Shown here: piece after piece, positions 1-8,627 of the stretch
How positions within the stretch are numbered: position 1 is the first letter of the stretch
Layout: each line of letters starts with the position of its first letter
From: Funneliformis mosseae
Lineage: Eukaryota > Glomeromycota > Glomeromycetes > Glomerales > Glomeraceae
NCBI GenBank assembly: GCA_910592005.1
Contig: CAJVPP010002227.1
Location: forward strand, 1-15,738
DNA: 15,738 nt
Direction: 5' to 3'
Made by a program: the position numbers and the translations under genes
The notes under the pieces: model-generated
The model's input: only the letters and a program-made list of their open reading frames with translations
What the model was told of the DNA's origin: nothing
Database searches by the model: none

Positions 1-18
1 AGCGTTAACGAAGATTCT

Positions 19-60
19 TATAACGAAGTCCTGATCGGCTGGATCGGCAACTTCGTTATA
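19..60. repeat. CpG-rich perfect palindrome, 11-bp arms
   Basis: The arm TATAACGAAGT (19-29) is the exact reverse complement of ACTTCGTTATA (50-60). The 20-base loop contains GATCGGC twice (33-39 and 42-48). A further partial copy of the arm, TTAACGAAG, lies at 5-13. The stretch is much richer in CpG than the rest of the window, so it seems to have escaped the C-to-T decay seen nearby. It may be the end of a young repeat or a terminal inverted repeat of an element extending left of the window. That role is inference; the palindrome itself is plain in the sequence. Confidence 0.85.
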
Positions 61-61
61 T

Positions 62-640
62 CGAGGTGTGACTGTAGACCCATTACATTTGATGAATGGT
101 AAACAAGCAGGAGTAGCTAGGAAAAGAAATTTAGAATGGCATAAAGATGGATCGATTTAGTGGTTTTCAAGACGAATTTCAAAATTAGCATTTCAGAGGA
201 AAAAAAATTGACATAGATTTGGGTATTAGAGGCTTCCTAAAGGGGCAAATAAACCACATATAACAAATAGTTATGCTAAAAAATTTGGAATCTAATGGAT
301 TATGATAAGGAATATGTTATTGGAGTTGCTAATGATTGGAAAATTAGTAGAATGGAAGAGAGAGTACAATAGAGTAAATCTGATGCCTTATAGATGTAAA
401 AAAGGTATGAGTTTTAGGAGAAAATGAAGAATATCACATTGATCCTCATAGATGGCTATCATTACATGCTCATTCTTATAGAAAAATTAGTTTAGATAGG
501 TATTTATTTATAGATAAGAGAGTGTGGTTATTCTGGAAAGATTTAGAAGCAATGTCTCTTAATGAGTATCAAGATAAGCCATATAATCTTGAGTTAGAAG
601 GCCAGCCCTATAAATTATGTTTTCAATTTATAGCATAGCA
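62..640 (+). pseudogene. N-terminal part of the plus-strand element protein (unrecognised)
   Basis: The family is not recognised. The frame starting at 62 reads through about 285 with stops at likely Gln or Trp positions. A second frame follows over about 286-410 (it includes YVIGVANDWK). A third frame at about 410-630 runs some 75 codons without a stop and contains ENEEYHIDPHRW and RVWLFWKDLEAM. The changes of frame imply at least two indels. Codon choice is AT-rich but protein-like, with many Trp, Tyr, Lys and Glu residues. It has no obvious signal peptide, membrane segment or zinc finger. Position suggests an N-terminal domain of the same product as the helicase downstream. It could instead be a separate small gene of the element. 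Confidence 0.4.
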
Positions 641-1520
641 TATTCACATCAAAAATTATATAGGTCATGTATTCATGAAAATAGAACTGTATGGTGGCAT
701 AGTAATAGACTAGTCAATGTTAGCTATAAAATGACATCAGAAGCTTATCATCTTCTTTATTATTCTACAGAGTATACACTCTTTACTTGACTTAACATAT
801 CCAAAGGATTTACTAAAGAAATGGAAGATAAGAGATGGCATATTGGTAAGAAAAAGAAAGCTGGTAGTCTTATAGGAGAAGAGATCATACTGAGACAATT
901 AGAAGAAATGAATATATATTTAAAAGCAAAAACCCGTAAATATATTGATTATATCATTATTCTTAAACAATATTTATCATTCAATTAAAATGATTTGTTA
1001 TTATTCAGTTAAAATGATTTATTATTATTTTTAAACAATAGTTTTATCATTTGTAATATACTTCAGCCAGTTTTAAGACTGCAAGAACTACCAGAACTAT
1101 TTTATGATGGAAACTTAAATTGTATCATAGCAGAATTACAATGATTAATAGAGCATGAAGGAATAATGCATGCTATAGGGCTAACACTAGCTCGTGAAAG
1201 TACTTTTGTAAAATTTAATAAAAAGGTATGAGTACCCAACTATACTTTAGATGGTTTGCATAACCTTAAAAAGTTAGAAAAATCTGAAGGTATAGGGATG
1301 AAAATTGTCGTCAAAAATATTTTAGGAAATGAAATGTGAAATAGTGATAGGTATCTCAAACAGTATAAACTAACAGTATTTTGTCATAATAATCATGTAT
1401 AGACAAGAGGTATATCTGAAATGCCTTGAATATCTTCAGTCTGTGATATAAACTATAAATGTGAAAGCGCACTTATTTCTGCATGTACAGGGATCAAAGA
1501 AAAAAAGATTAATATTTAAC
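640..1520 (+). pseudogene. Middle part of the plus-strand element protein (unrecognised)
   Basis: From about 832 to 1520 a single frame of about 230 codons is broken only by stops: two TAA in a duplicated motif, TGA before LIEHEG, TGA before VPNYTLDGL, TGA before NSDRY, TAG before TRG and TGA before ISS. These read naturally as Gln or Trp. Recognisable stretches include LQELPELFYDG and KLEKSEGIGMKIVVKN. Between 640 and 830 the reading shifts, with stretches such as HENRTVWWHSN. No family can be named. If the downstream polymerase idea is right, this is where an exonuclease or N-terminal polymerase domain would sit, but no exonuclease motif was confirmed. Confidence 0.4.
980..1027 (+). repeat. 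24-bp tandem duplication, in frame
   Basis: Two adjacent 24-base copies (980-1003 and 1004-1027) share TTCA-TTAAAATGATTT-TTATTA and differ at two places, both A/G. The period is a multiple of three, so the surrounding frame is kept and eight residues are repeated. TTAAACAATA followed by TTTATCATT flanks the duplication on both sides (from about 963 and 1031) as a rough direct repeat. Confidence 0.8.
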
Positions 1521-1929
1521 GAAAAAAAAGATTGCTGAAGTCTTTATATCATTTATCGCAAGAAATTTTCTAAGAGCTACAAGAATATAGATTGTAAGTA
1601 AGGAGATTCTAACTCATAAAGGTATTCTTTATTGTAGTTCTCATAAATAAAAGAAGCTGAACAACATATTCATATATGAAAAATCGTAATCCATACTTGA
1701 AGAATTTTTATGAAAAGAGAATGTAGATATTTGTCAATAGATCGAAGATAGTATTAATATAATATATTAGCTCTTTTAAAGAGCTTAAAGCTGAGTTTGA
1801 TAAAGTCTTAAATTATTAGGAGACGTCTAGTCTTATTGATTCTGTTGTTAACAAAAAAAGAAGGTATTACACCTACCTAAAAATGTTATAAAGATCTAAT
1901 ATAAATCACAGATGGAATCAATGGTATAG
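1521..1929 (+). pseudogene. Heavily broken coding remnant linking the two halves of the element
   Basis: This stretch of about 400 bases switches frame several times. Protein-like pieces are visible, for example IVSKEILTHKGILYCSSHK and SILEEFL followed by KENVDIC between about 1590 and 1740, again with stops at likely Gln or Trp codons. No domain is recognised. It is included because it is bounded on both sides by better readings in the same direction, so it is most likely part of the same decayed protein. An intron or a small insertion cannot be excluded. Confidence 0.3.
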
Positions 1930-2345
1930 AATGTATCAATAGATCCACCTCCTAAGAATATTCACATAGATCTTTGTAAAGCATATCTTGGCTGTGAAGA
2001 TTCAAAATGAAGCATATTAGAAGCATTGCCTTGGGTCTTACGATATGAATTCCTAGAAAGAATATAACAATGTATTCAAGTTGACAATATTGATACTATT
2101 CGCAACTTAACAGATATTATTCAGCTTATAGCATAGGAATTCACTTAAGATTTGCATTCATTTATAGTAGGACTTATCGGACAATATCTGGCAGAAAAAT
2201 AAGGTTGAATACCAACCCCCTTAGTTGATTACTTGTTAAGCAAGGGATGGCTCACAAGCGCAACTTCAAGAGAGATCATATACAATGTAAGTAAAAAGTC
2301 CTGTATTAAGTTTTTACTAGATTGTAATTTGACTTTCACTTTGTG
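1930..2345 (+). pseudogene. Possible family B DNA polymerase palm, motif A region
   Basis: One frame of about 138 codons is interrupted only by stops at plausible Gln or Trp positions: TGA after EDSK, TAA after LERI, TAG after LIA, TAA after EFT, and TAA and TGA around the Gly after AEK. It contains NIHIDLCKAYLGCED at about 1957-2001, which resembles the D-x-x-x-x-Y motif A of viral and element-type family B polymerases. It also contains GWIPTPL and VDYLLSKGW (the first Trp is now TGA). No clear motif B was found. The polymerase label is a weak inference from this motif and from the motif C-like sequence downstream; another replication protein is possible. Confidence 0.3.
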
Positions 2346-2942
2346 AGCTTGTATGCTCGTAATGTATAAGTAATATCTATTTTAGTTCAAGATATAAATG
2401 AAGCAGATATGTTAGTCAACTAACTAGCAAAAAATAAATGCTAACCAAACTGGATCCAAATAGAGCAAAGAACTTTAATCAAATATGAAGGTGATAAAAA
2501 CATGAGCAATGGTTATATATCTGTTCTTTTGTTCTTGCCTATACCTATATTGCTGTACTCAAACAATTAAAATGTTTTCTGATAGAAAATATATTACGAG
2601 TATATACAGATGCTATTTACACTATAGCAATTCCTAAAACTATTTTAGATGAAACTGTTATTGAGATAGGGTAAGAACTACTCTCTGATTTTGATAACAG
2701 CCTCTTTATTAAATGAAAATAATGCAGAATTAGAAGAAATGTGTGCAAAATATAAGGTTGAACTAGATAAAAAAAGAAAGCAGTATGAATTAATTATTGT
2801 TCTAGAAATACCAGAAATTAAGTATGGCCAATGGCGCAAGAAAAGGAGGGATATACTAATCATAAAAAAGTATCATTCTGGATCATTAATAATAAAGATA
2901 CACTGGAATTTCCTTCAAGCATGCACCTCCTCTTTTTATTGA
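2346..2942 (+). pseudogene. Possible polymerase motif C region and charged linker to the helicase
   Basis: Around 2540-2640 a frame reads LKQLKCFLIENILRVYTDAI followed by YTIAIP. The core resembles a family B polymerase motif C (Y-x-D-T-D-S) with VYTDAIYT in its place. It lies about 210 codons after the motif A-like site, a usual spacing. From about 2691 to 2870 a second frame has no stop and encodes a charged, helix-prone piece (ENNAELEEMCAKYKVELDKK) before the helicase. Its ATG is probably internal to the decayed protein rather than a true start. A frameshift near 2925 joins this part to the helicase frame. Domain naming is tentative. Confidence 0.3.
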
Positions 2943-3690
2943 TTCAAAACTAATAATATTGCAAAAAATTTATCTAATCAGTCAAGGTGATAGTAGAAAA
3001 ACAATATAAGCCATTCGTACATTCTCTGATCAAAAGGTTGTAGTTCTCACACTAGCAAATTTGCTTGTGAAATACCATAGAAAGCAAAATCCAGGCCTAA
3101 TGGCTATGATATATTATAAGTATTTTCATCTAGAAGCAAAACTTATCGATAAGTAGAATCCTGCATGTCTTGGAAAAAAAGCTTTAAATGAAATACTTAT
3201 CTTTGATGAAACAGATATGATCCCAAAAAAGGTTTTGCAAAAATTATTGTCATATGCTGAAAGTTGTGGATGTCAGAATATTATGTGTAGTGATCTAGGC
3301 CAACTTATACCATGGAGTGATAAAGAAGATCTACATAAATTTTTTACTGAGTAGACTGATGAAGTAATCTGATGTATAAATGATTATCATGCTTATGATC
3401 CTAAACTTAAGGCACTAAAATTATGCATGTGAATGAAAGATGATATGACCCAATTATAAGAATTCTGTGAGGCTATACCTACAACATCATGGAAGAATGC
3501 ACTTACTGAATGGATTCCAGAAGATATCTGGATTTGCTTCACAAATGATATGGGTATGTGAGTTGAAAGTGCATTAATACAGGCTCATAAGTCACACTTT
3601 TCTAATATATCCTATTGGCTTGGTATCTGTAAACTTAAATGATAAACTTTTAATTCAATTCATCAAATTAAATATAAGACAATATCACAA
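2930..3690 (+). pseudogene. Superfamily 1-type DNA helicase, decayed and C-terminally truncated
   Basis: In one frame three ordered NTPase motifs appear. A damaged Walker A at 2986-3003 reads GDSRKT, where G-x-x-G-K-T is expected; two G-to-A changes explain it. Walker B is ILIFDE at 3193-3210. A motif III-like SDLGQLIPW at 3289-3315 resembles the G-D-x-x-Q-L-P-P class of SF1 helicases, with the first Gly changed to Ser. Stops at 3004-3360 and beyond fall at likely Gln or Trp codons (for example after LIDK, FFTE, EVI and KLCM). Downstream LTEWIPEDIWICF is readable. The frame runs into the gypsy LTR near 3690, so motifs IV-VI are missing. It is not Pif1-like in wording, which argues against a Helitron. 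Confidence 0.6.
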
Positions 3691-3779
3691 TTACGCCTAT
3701 ATGAAGACACGACAAAAGGTAATAGTAAATAAATTTAACAATTTCTTTATTAAACTCTTAGTTTATTCTAAAACCTCAA

Positions 3780-3802
3780 CTTGAGTTACTTTTTAACTCA
3801 AG
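3780..3802. repeat. Perfect 9-bp hairpin inside the LTR
   Basis: CTTGAGTTA (3780-3788) and TAACTCAAG (3794-3802) are exact reverse complements around a five-base loop. It lies close to the TATA-like sequence at 3816-3823, on the transcribed side when read on the minus strand, so it could fold near the 5' end of the retrotransposon RNA. A role is inference. Confidence 0.7.
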
Positions 3803-3973
3803 GAAAAATACAAGATATTTATAATAAAATAATATAAAATCAACTATAACAAATATAATAAAGAGAACAAATAATATAACTATGATAAATATAATATATA
3901 TAATAAATAAGATATAATTAATAAATACAATAAATATAATTCATATATCTAATATATCCACTTGATCATTGTT

Positions 3974-4016
3974 GACAACTTTAGCAACTTTGTCAACTTT
4001 GTCAACTTCATCAACT
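3974..4016 (+). repeat. 9-bp tandem repeat (CAACTTTGT) within the LTR
   Basis: About four to five units of CAACTTTGT or close variants (GACAACTTTAG, CAACTTTGT twice, CAACTTCAT) lie in a row. Copies differ by few bases. The array sits within the proposed LTR, in the U3 side of the minus-strand element, where repeated motifs may be promoter elements; that role is only a guess. Confidence 0.7.
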
Positions 4017-4076
4017 ATATTGATCATTTAGATCACATGATTTTATTTTAGCGCAGTCACAGATTACAGCTTTAAT

Positions 4077-4087
4077 CCTCCCCTTCT
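4077..4087 (-). promoter_or_regulatory. Polypurine tract for plus-strand DNA priming
   Basis: CCTCCCCTTCT on the plus strand reads AGAAGGGGAGG on the minus strand, just after the pol C-terminus and just before the proposed LTR start. That is where an LTR retrotransposon places its polypurine tract. The gap of about eight bases to the LTR TG is unusual and may mean that the LTR start is misplaced. Confidence 0.6.
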
Positions 4088-4500
4088 AAATTTTGAGCTC
4101 CTGCTCAAATATCCATAGCTTCATTTACTAGAGATCAGTATATATGACTTGAGAGTTGATAAAGGTTCTTTAATGATATATGTTTCACTCGTTGAATTTG
4201 ATCTACACCTAGCATTTCATAGAAGTAATAAACACGTATTGAGACAGAACTATAATATTTAATGATAAGTCTTCTTAATTGACTTCGTTGTATTGGTGAA
4301 AAAGTTTCTGTTTCTAAAAGTTTTTCTAAGTAATAAGCATTTATCAAGGTAAGAGTCCAATCTTTCATTCATGAAGCTCTTAATAACATTCAATATGTCA
4401 TTTGAAATTTCTTTTGTAGATCCACTCCATTTGAATATAGAGGTATAGCAGGAATTACTTCTTCAGGTAAAGTTTTGTTCAAATCTTCGATATAAAGTTA
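4088..4500 (-). pseudogene. C-terminal region of the gypsy polyprotein
   Basis: On the minus strand this continues past the integrase core: LPEEVIPAIPLYSNGVDLQK at about 4480-4410, then an open stretch at 4368-4135 with LINAYYLEKLLETETFSP and VYYFYEMLGVDQ, ending in AGAQNLEGED next to the polypurine tract. The open piece looks like a small gene with its own ATG, but its position and the coding flanks show that it is the tail of pol. No named domain is recognised. It is helical in character and probably specific to this gypsy lineage. Confidence 0.55.
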
Positions 4501-4502
4501 TT

Positions 4503-4547
4503 TTATAATAATAATAATAATAATAAAAATAAAATAATAATAAAAAA
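4503..4547 (+). repeat. AT microsatellite (ATA/TAA)n inside the pol remnant
   Basis: A run of about eight ATA/TAA triplets followed by AAAATAAAATAATAATAAAA interrupts the pol reading between the IN-flanking segment (KIRELDGCILYSPVNEDL, about 4640-4587) and LPEEVIPAIP. It is probably slippage expansion in a dead gene. Confidence 0.85.
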
Positions 4548-4559
4548 ATCTAATTCTAA

Positions 4560-5720
4560 AAAGAAGGGTCTTATATATTTTCAAAAGATCTTCATTTACT
4601 GGACTATAAAGTATACAACCATCTAATTCTCTTATCTTGTAAGAGCTATTTAGTAAAATTTGATAGATATAATAGGAGCTTTTTCATTTTTAATCCAATT
4701 TTCCAGAATGGGTTTTATCTTTTACAACTTCAAAGTACAAAACCTTATCTCTAATTTCATGTGAAACAGAGATTCTTGTATTCATGATACTTCTTTTATT
4801 GCTATTATGCAAATTGTATTCATACTTTTGCATCTAGTCACACTAGGGATAATTTGTTGATCAAATAATCAATTCTTTCTTAGATAGTAAAATTCTGGTT
4901 GGTATAAAGGTCATTAAGATTATTAGGATTGTTAATAGGTAATGTTACATTTTATTCATAAACTAAATAAAAGGGTTCAATTTTTGTGACTGATTGTTTG
5001 CTTGTATGATAAGCAAATAGAATAGGAGAAATATATTGGTCCTATTGAGTAGATCTTTCAGCTAATTTTGCCAATGATTCACATAGAGTTCTATTGAATC
5101 TTTCTACTAATATATTTAATCTAGGATGATAAAGAGTAAATAGATTATGACGAATGTGAAATTGTTTCATCAATTTTGTAACTAATTGATTATTAAAATA
5201 AGATCCCTATCTGATAAGATCTTAGTTGAATATTCATATTGGCAAATAATATCCTCATATAAGAACTTGATGACATTTTTAGCAGTGGCATCCTTAACTG
5301 CTTTAGCTTCTGGCCATTTTGTTAAATAATCCATGACAATAATAATATATTTATTTCCTCTACTAATTCATGATAAAGGTCTAACAAAATCTATTCTAAT
5401 TTTATAAAACAGTGAATCAACTGGAATAGGATGTAATTCATTCTTCATTTTAAGTCTTTCTCGTCGTTGGCAAGTATCACATGATTGAACATATTTTCTG
5501 ATACTTTCATACATTTGAAGCTAATAATATCTAGTACGAACTTTTTAAACATGATATCAGTAGAAAAATATCCAACTGTTGAATTATTATATATCATGTA
5601 AAGGATTACATCTAGTTCAGTTTCTTTGATGACCCTTAGAAACTGTTCAGAGGCATTTCTTTATCTTTGCTTTTTATATAAGAAATTGAGTAAAACTAAA
5701 TTAAAATTTTGATTGTCTTT
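4560..5720 (-). pseudogene. Gypsy integrase (zinc finger, DDE core)
   Basis: The minus strand reads an H2C2 zinc finger whose CDTCQRRERLK is present near 5485-5453. The two expected His residues upstream read as Tyr (LYMIYNN and VGYFSTDIMF), which C-to-T in CAT explains. TAG at 5521-5523 stands at the Trp of the conserved YYW. The catalytic core follows: IDFV (first Asp, about 5390), GNKYIIIVMDYLTKWPEAKA, ILSDR (second Asp, about 5205) and VERFNRTLCESLAKLAE (Glu, about 5100). A single missing base just after ILSDR shifts the frame before NNQLV. The DDE triad itself survives, but the gene is clearly nonfunctional. Confidence 0.85.
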
Positions 5721-6430
5721 TTAATTTTGCAATTTCATTTGAGTTAAAAGATATGGGTAATTGATTTAAGGTTATATAAACAAATAAATTATTATATTGA
5801 TTGAATTCCATGATATTTGAGCTGCCTATCACAATGTAAATACTTTTGCTTTCACTCTAAATAATTATTACTAATATTTCTTAAATAAATATGGGTATGA
5901 ATTAAAATATTAAATGTGAGAAACAAGAAGACGTTTAGGGTTTTCAAGCATATAATAAAGTTGAGAGTAAAGGTTTTCTTATTGAACTAAGATTGGTTTA
6001 TTCCACCAAAGGTTATTAATTAAATAATTGGGATTCATATCCAGTTGAATTTGTTTTGAATCAAATCCAATGATACAATGATGTTTGATCGTTCTATATA
6101 GCAAATTTTCTTTTATAAGCTTTGCAATATGTATGAATATGGTGATTTTCAATGTCACAACTATAGTTACATTATGATCCTCCTTTAGTTATTAGTTGAT
6201 TAGCTATAACTTGCTTAATCTTGATATTTTCTTTAAAAATATCTTTCAATTTATTCTTAGGACGTTGATATTCTACAGTAATTAAAGGTGTATGAGAGTA
6301 TTGTGACATCAATTCTCTATTTCTTCTTGTGATCATTCTGATAAAGGTTTATTATTTTCAAAAGAAATATGCCATTCTATTTCTTCATCGTCATTTTTAT
6401 TTGTTGTAAGTATAAAAACTTCTTTTGAGA
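5720..6430 (-). pseudogene. Gypsy pol linker between RNase H and integrase
   Basis: This region is poorly conserved in gypsy elements. A clean piece near 6090-5990 reads IKHHCIIGFDSKQIQLDMNP and then NYLINNLWWNKP. Flanking parts are readable only in short runs with stops (for example TNKNDDEEIEWHISFENNKP at about 6415-6355). It joins the RNase H tail to the integrase zinc finger and probably carries no catalytic site. The frame changes more than once. Confidence 0.5.
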
Positions 6431-6960
6431 AATTATCTTGTTCTTTTTCAGGGATTAATCAAGATAATACATCAGTGTTAGCATTATTTTTTTCAGGTCT
6501 GTGTTAAATATTAAAGTCATATTGTTGCAACTCCATTATCTATTATGCACGTTATCCTTTTGGTATTTTCAAAAGTTCTCAACCATTTAAGGGCAGAGTG
6601 ATCAGTTACGATGGTGAAAGATTTAGAGCTAAGATAATGATGAAAATTCCTAATAGCCTAAACTACTGCTAAACATTCTTGGTCTATAATTGATAATTTT
6701 GCTCAGCTTTGTTCATGCTTTTGCTCGCATATGCAATAACATATTCATTTTTATTTTCATCAAATTGAGATAATACTGCTTCAAGTCTTACTCCTGAAGC
6801 ACCGGTATAAAGTATGAATTCTTTAGAGAAATTAGAATATTGAAGGATTGGTAATATAATCAGTTTCTCTTTTAATTCATCAAAAGCTTTTTGTTGGTCG
6901 TTTGTTTAAATATAAGGGCATTCTTCTTTAGTAAGGTTATTATTGGTTTAGCAATTTGAG
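6430..6960 (-). pseudogene. Gypsy RNase H domain
   Basis: The minus strand reads FILYTGASGVRLEAVLSQFD near 6830-6770; the family usually has TDAS and GLGAVL, so the first catalytic Asp reads Gly and two Gly residues read Arg and Glu. IAYASKSMNKAEQNY follows. After a frameshift come IIDQECLAVV, a stop, then AIRNFHHYLSSKSFTIVTDH near 6690-6600. The stop TAG at 6658-6660 stands exactly at the Trp of the conserved VVWAI-NFHHYL. Then come HRPEKNNANTDVLS and TGA (6459-6461) where the family has Arg. Both sites are diagnostic of the decay pattern. Confidence 0.85.
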
Positions 6961-7745
6961 AGAATCCTTTTATAAAATTTCGATAATATGAGAACAATCC
7001 AAGAGTTGCTCTTAATTCAGTTAATCCTTTAGGTACTAGAAGTTCTTTGATTTTTCAAATTTTTTCAGGATCTGGTTACAAACCACTTCTTCCTACCCTG
7101 TGTCTAAGAAACGGAATATTTGGAAGGCAAAATTGACACCTTTTTAATTTAATCATTAAATTTACCTTTTTGATTGCTTTAAATACCATTTGCAAATGTT
7201 GTAAATGTTTTTTATATATTTTTGAGTAGATGATGATATCATTTAAATATACTGCTACAAATTTATAGAGGTATTCTTGTAAGACAAATTTATTAAGTGT
7301 TAAAAGGTTTCAGAAGCATTTTTTAATCCAAAAGGCATTCTTTTAAATAAGTACAAACCATATAGGCAGATAAAAGCAGTTTTCTCATAATCACTCTCTT
7401 CTATTTCTACTTATCAATATTCACTAGTAAGATCAAGTATAGAAAACTAACTTGCATTTCTAAATTTCTCAAGTAAGTCGTTAATGAGTGAAAGTGAATA
7501 AGCATCTCTTTTGGTTATAGTATTAAGTTTTCTATAATCAATACAGATGCATACATCTTTAGTTTTCTTAGATACAATAATGATTAGGAAGTCCAAGGGC
7601 TTTTTGACTTTTGGATAATATCATTTTCTTCCATTTGTTTAATTTCTTCTTAGAGAAATTTCAATTTAGATGGATCCTTTAAACGGTATGCAAGGACAGC
7701 AATTGGTTTATGATCTCCTGTAGGAATTTGATGTTGAAACAAAGT
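6960..7745 (-). pseudogene. Gypsy reverse transcriptase domain
   Basis: The minus strand reads SKSPWTS, a single-base frameshift, then IIIVSKKTKDVCICIDYRKL (about 7600-7520), SLINDLLEKF, FSILDLTSEY, EESDYEKTAFICLYGLYLFK, RMPFGLKNASETF with TAA for the expected Gln, another frameshift, then QEYLYKFVAVYLNDIIIYS (7280-7224). The catalytic Y-L-D-D reads YLND, so the first Asp of the pair is Asn (GAT to AAT). TAG at 7447-7449 stands at the usual aromatic position before FS, and TGA-TAA at 7411-7416 replaces WQ of the conserved GYWQ. The thumb LGLFSYYRNFIKGFSQIAKP follows at about 7000-6940. The domain order and motifs make the call secure; activity is lost. Confidence 0.92.
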
Positions 7746-8534
7746 TGTATGACCAATTTTTATTTGACTAAAGGCACAGATATCTTTATTTTCATCAATG
7801 AATTGCTTAAAAATTTCTTATTGATTAGCATTCAAGGGTCCAACATGTAAGTCTTTTTGGATACTCCATTTATTATTTTGAGGCTTTGGCTGTTCAGTTT
7901 GAGCTAAGAATACTGCTGGATTGTTATCCCAAGAGTTAGCAAATAGCTCATTTTCATTGAAATCAAATAAATTTTTTTCATCAGAGAAGTCTTCTTCACT
8001 ATTAAAATAAAAGATATCTCATTTGTCAAGATCTTTATCTTCATATTGATCATTGTAAGTTAGATCTTTAATTACATCAATTAGTTCATCCATAGATATA
8101 TCAGATTCTTTATCTAATTCAACAGAAGAACTGTCATAAAAAGTAATTAAAACAGAGGCAGATTTCGTAAGATATCTGAACTTTACTTTTCTTTTATCAA
8201 AGTCAAGAATGGCTTTAGTTCTTTTAAACTAATCAGTTCCCAATAGCAAGTTTTTATTAGGAGATCCAATAACTTGTAGAGTTATCGGCATACAAATAGA
8301 TCCAATAGACATTTTAACAGTATTGATCTTTCCTAAAGCTCTAGCTCTTTTTCCATTGGCAGTATTGATGATTATTTTTGATGATTCATCAATCTTTAAT
8401 TTTAGTCATTTGACTAAACTACTTGTAATAATACTGATAGCTGTACCAGATTCAAGAATAGCTTACACATTGCTATGATGAATTTAAATCGCACATCTGA
8501 CCGCAGTTATAAGAGTATCATTATTGTCACTAAT
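7745..8534 (-). pseudogene. Gypsy aspartic protease and acidic linker
   Basis: The minus strand reads VQAILESGTAISIITSSLVK at about 8480-8400 (the first Gln as TAA); the catalytic DSG/DTG of retropepsins is ESG here. Further on LLLGTD is followed by TAG at 8229-8231 and then FKRTKAILDF. The family has LLG-DW, so this stop is a lost Trp. An acidic linker follows, for example VELDKESDISMDELIDVIKD and DKNLFDFNENELFAN, leading to HQIPTGDHKPIAVLAYRLKD just before RT. The frame is continuous through most of this section, with a few stops at likely Gln, Trp or Arg codons. Confidence 0.8.
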
Positions 8535-8541
8535 GCTTTGA
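8535..8541. repeat. Left target-site duplication candidate (GCTTTGA)
   Basis: GCTTTGA here matches GCTTTAA at 9465-9471 except for one G/A transition, and the pair flanks the satellite-bearing insertion. Alternatively only GC is duplicated and TTTGAA belongs to the terminal inverted repeat. Both readings give the same restored gypsy sequence. Confidence 0.6.
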
Positions 8542-8570
8542 ATGGTTCAGTTCAATCTGAATTATAGGCC

Positions 8571-8589
8571 AATCTGAAACTGAACTGAA
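8571..8589 (+). repeat. 19-bp subterminal direct repeat, left copy
   Basis: AATCTGAAACTGAACTGAA is identical to 9401-9419. Shortened and inverted versions (TTCAGTTCAGATT near 9337, GATTAATCTGAA near 8598, 9294 and 9444) cluster at both ends of the element, as subterminal transposase-binding repeats often do. That role is inference. Confidence 0.75.
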
Positions 8590-8627
8590 AATTTCAGATT
8601 AATCTGAAATTTCAGATCATTTAGAAC

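Larger units (their letters stand above)
62..3690 (+). mobile_element. Decayed plus-strand element encoding a helicase and possibly a DNA polymerase
   Basis: The plus strand carries long, protein-like readings broken by stops and frameshifts: roughly 62-285, 286-410, 410-640, 832-1520, 1930-2345, 2440-2925 and 2930-3690. The last is helicase-like, and the one before may hold a polymerase palm. All lie in the same direction and order, which suggests one large replication polyprotein or a tight gene set of a mobile or replicon-like element. No transposase, integrase or terminal repeat was seen for it. The right end is cut by the gypsy LTR within the helicase region, so the C-terminal helicase motifs are missing. 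The left border is unknown. It is called a mobile element because of context and decay, not because termini were found. Confidence 0.45.
3685..4068 (-). repeat. Probable 3' LTR of the gypsy element
   Basis: On the minus strand the LTR probably begins with TGTAATCTGTGACTGCGC (complement of 4051-4068), eight bases beyond the polypurine tract. It ends near 3685, where AATTGTGATA is a worn counterpart of the start. It is very AT-rich. It contains a TATAAATA box (complement of 3816-3823), a hairpin at 3780-3802 (arms CTTGAGTTA and TAACTCAAG) and a 9-bp repeat at 3974-4016. The borders are estimated because no second LTR is present for comparison. Confidence 0.55.

Noticed and set aside
2678..2863. 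Short open frame on the minus strand
   Set aside because: It overlaps the plus-strand decayed element, whose charged linker is the more protein-like reading; the minus-strand product resembles nothing.
2691..2942. Stand-alone small plus-strand gene
   Set aside because: Its sequence continues the flanking element reading on both sides and has no promoter or separate context; it is an open remnant of the larger protein.
2930..3690. Helitron (Pif1-type helicase)
   Set aside because: The motif wording (FDETDM, SDLGQLIPW) differs from Pif1, and no HUH Rep motif or Helitron hairpin end was seen.
4135..4368. Independent 77-residue minus-strand gene
   Set aside because: It lies between integrase and polypurine tract in the same direction with coding-like flanks, so it is the pol C-terminus; the ATG is internal.
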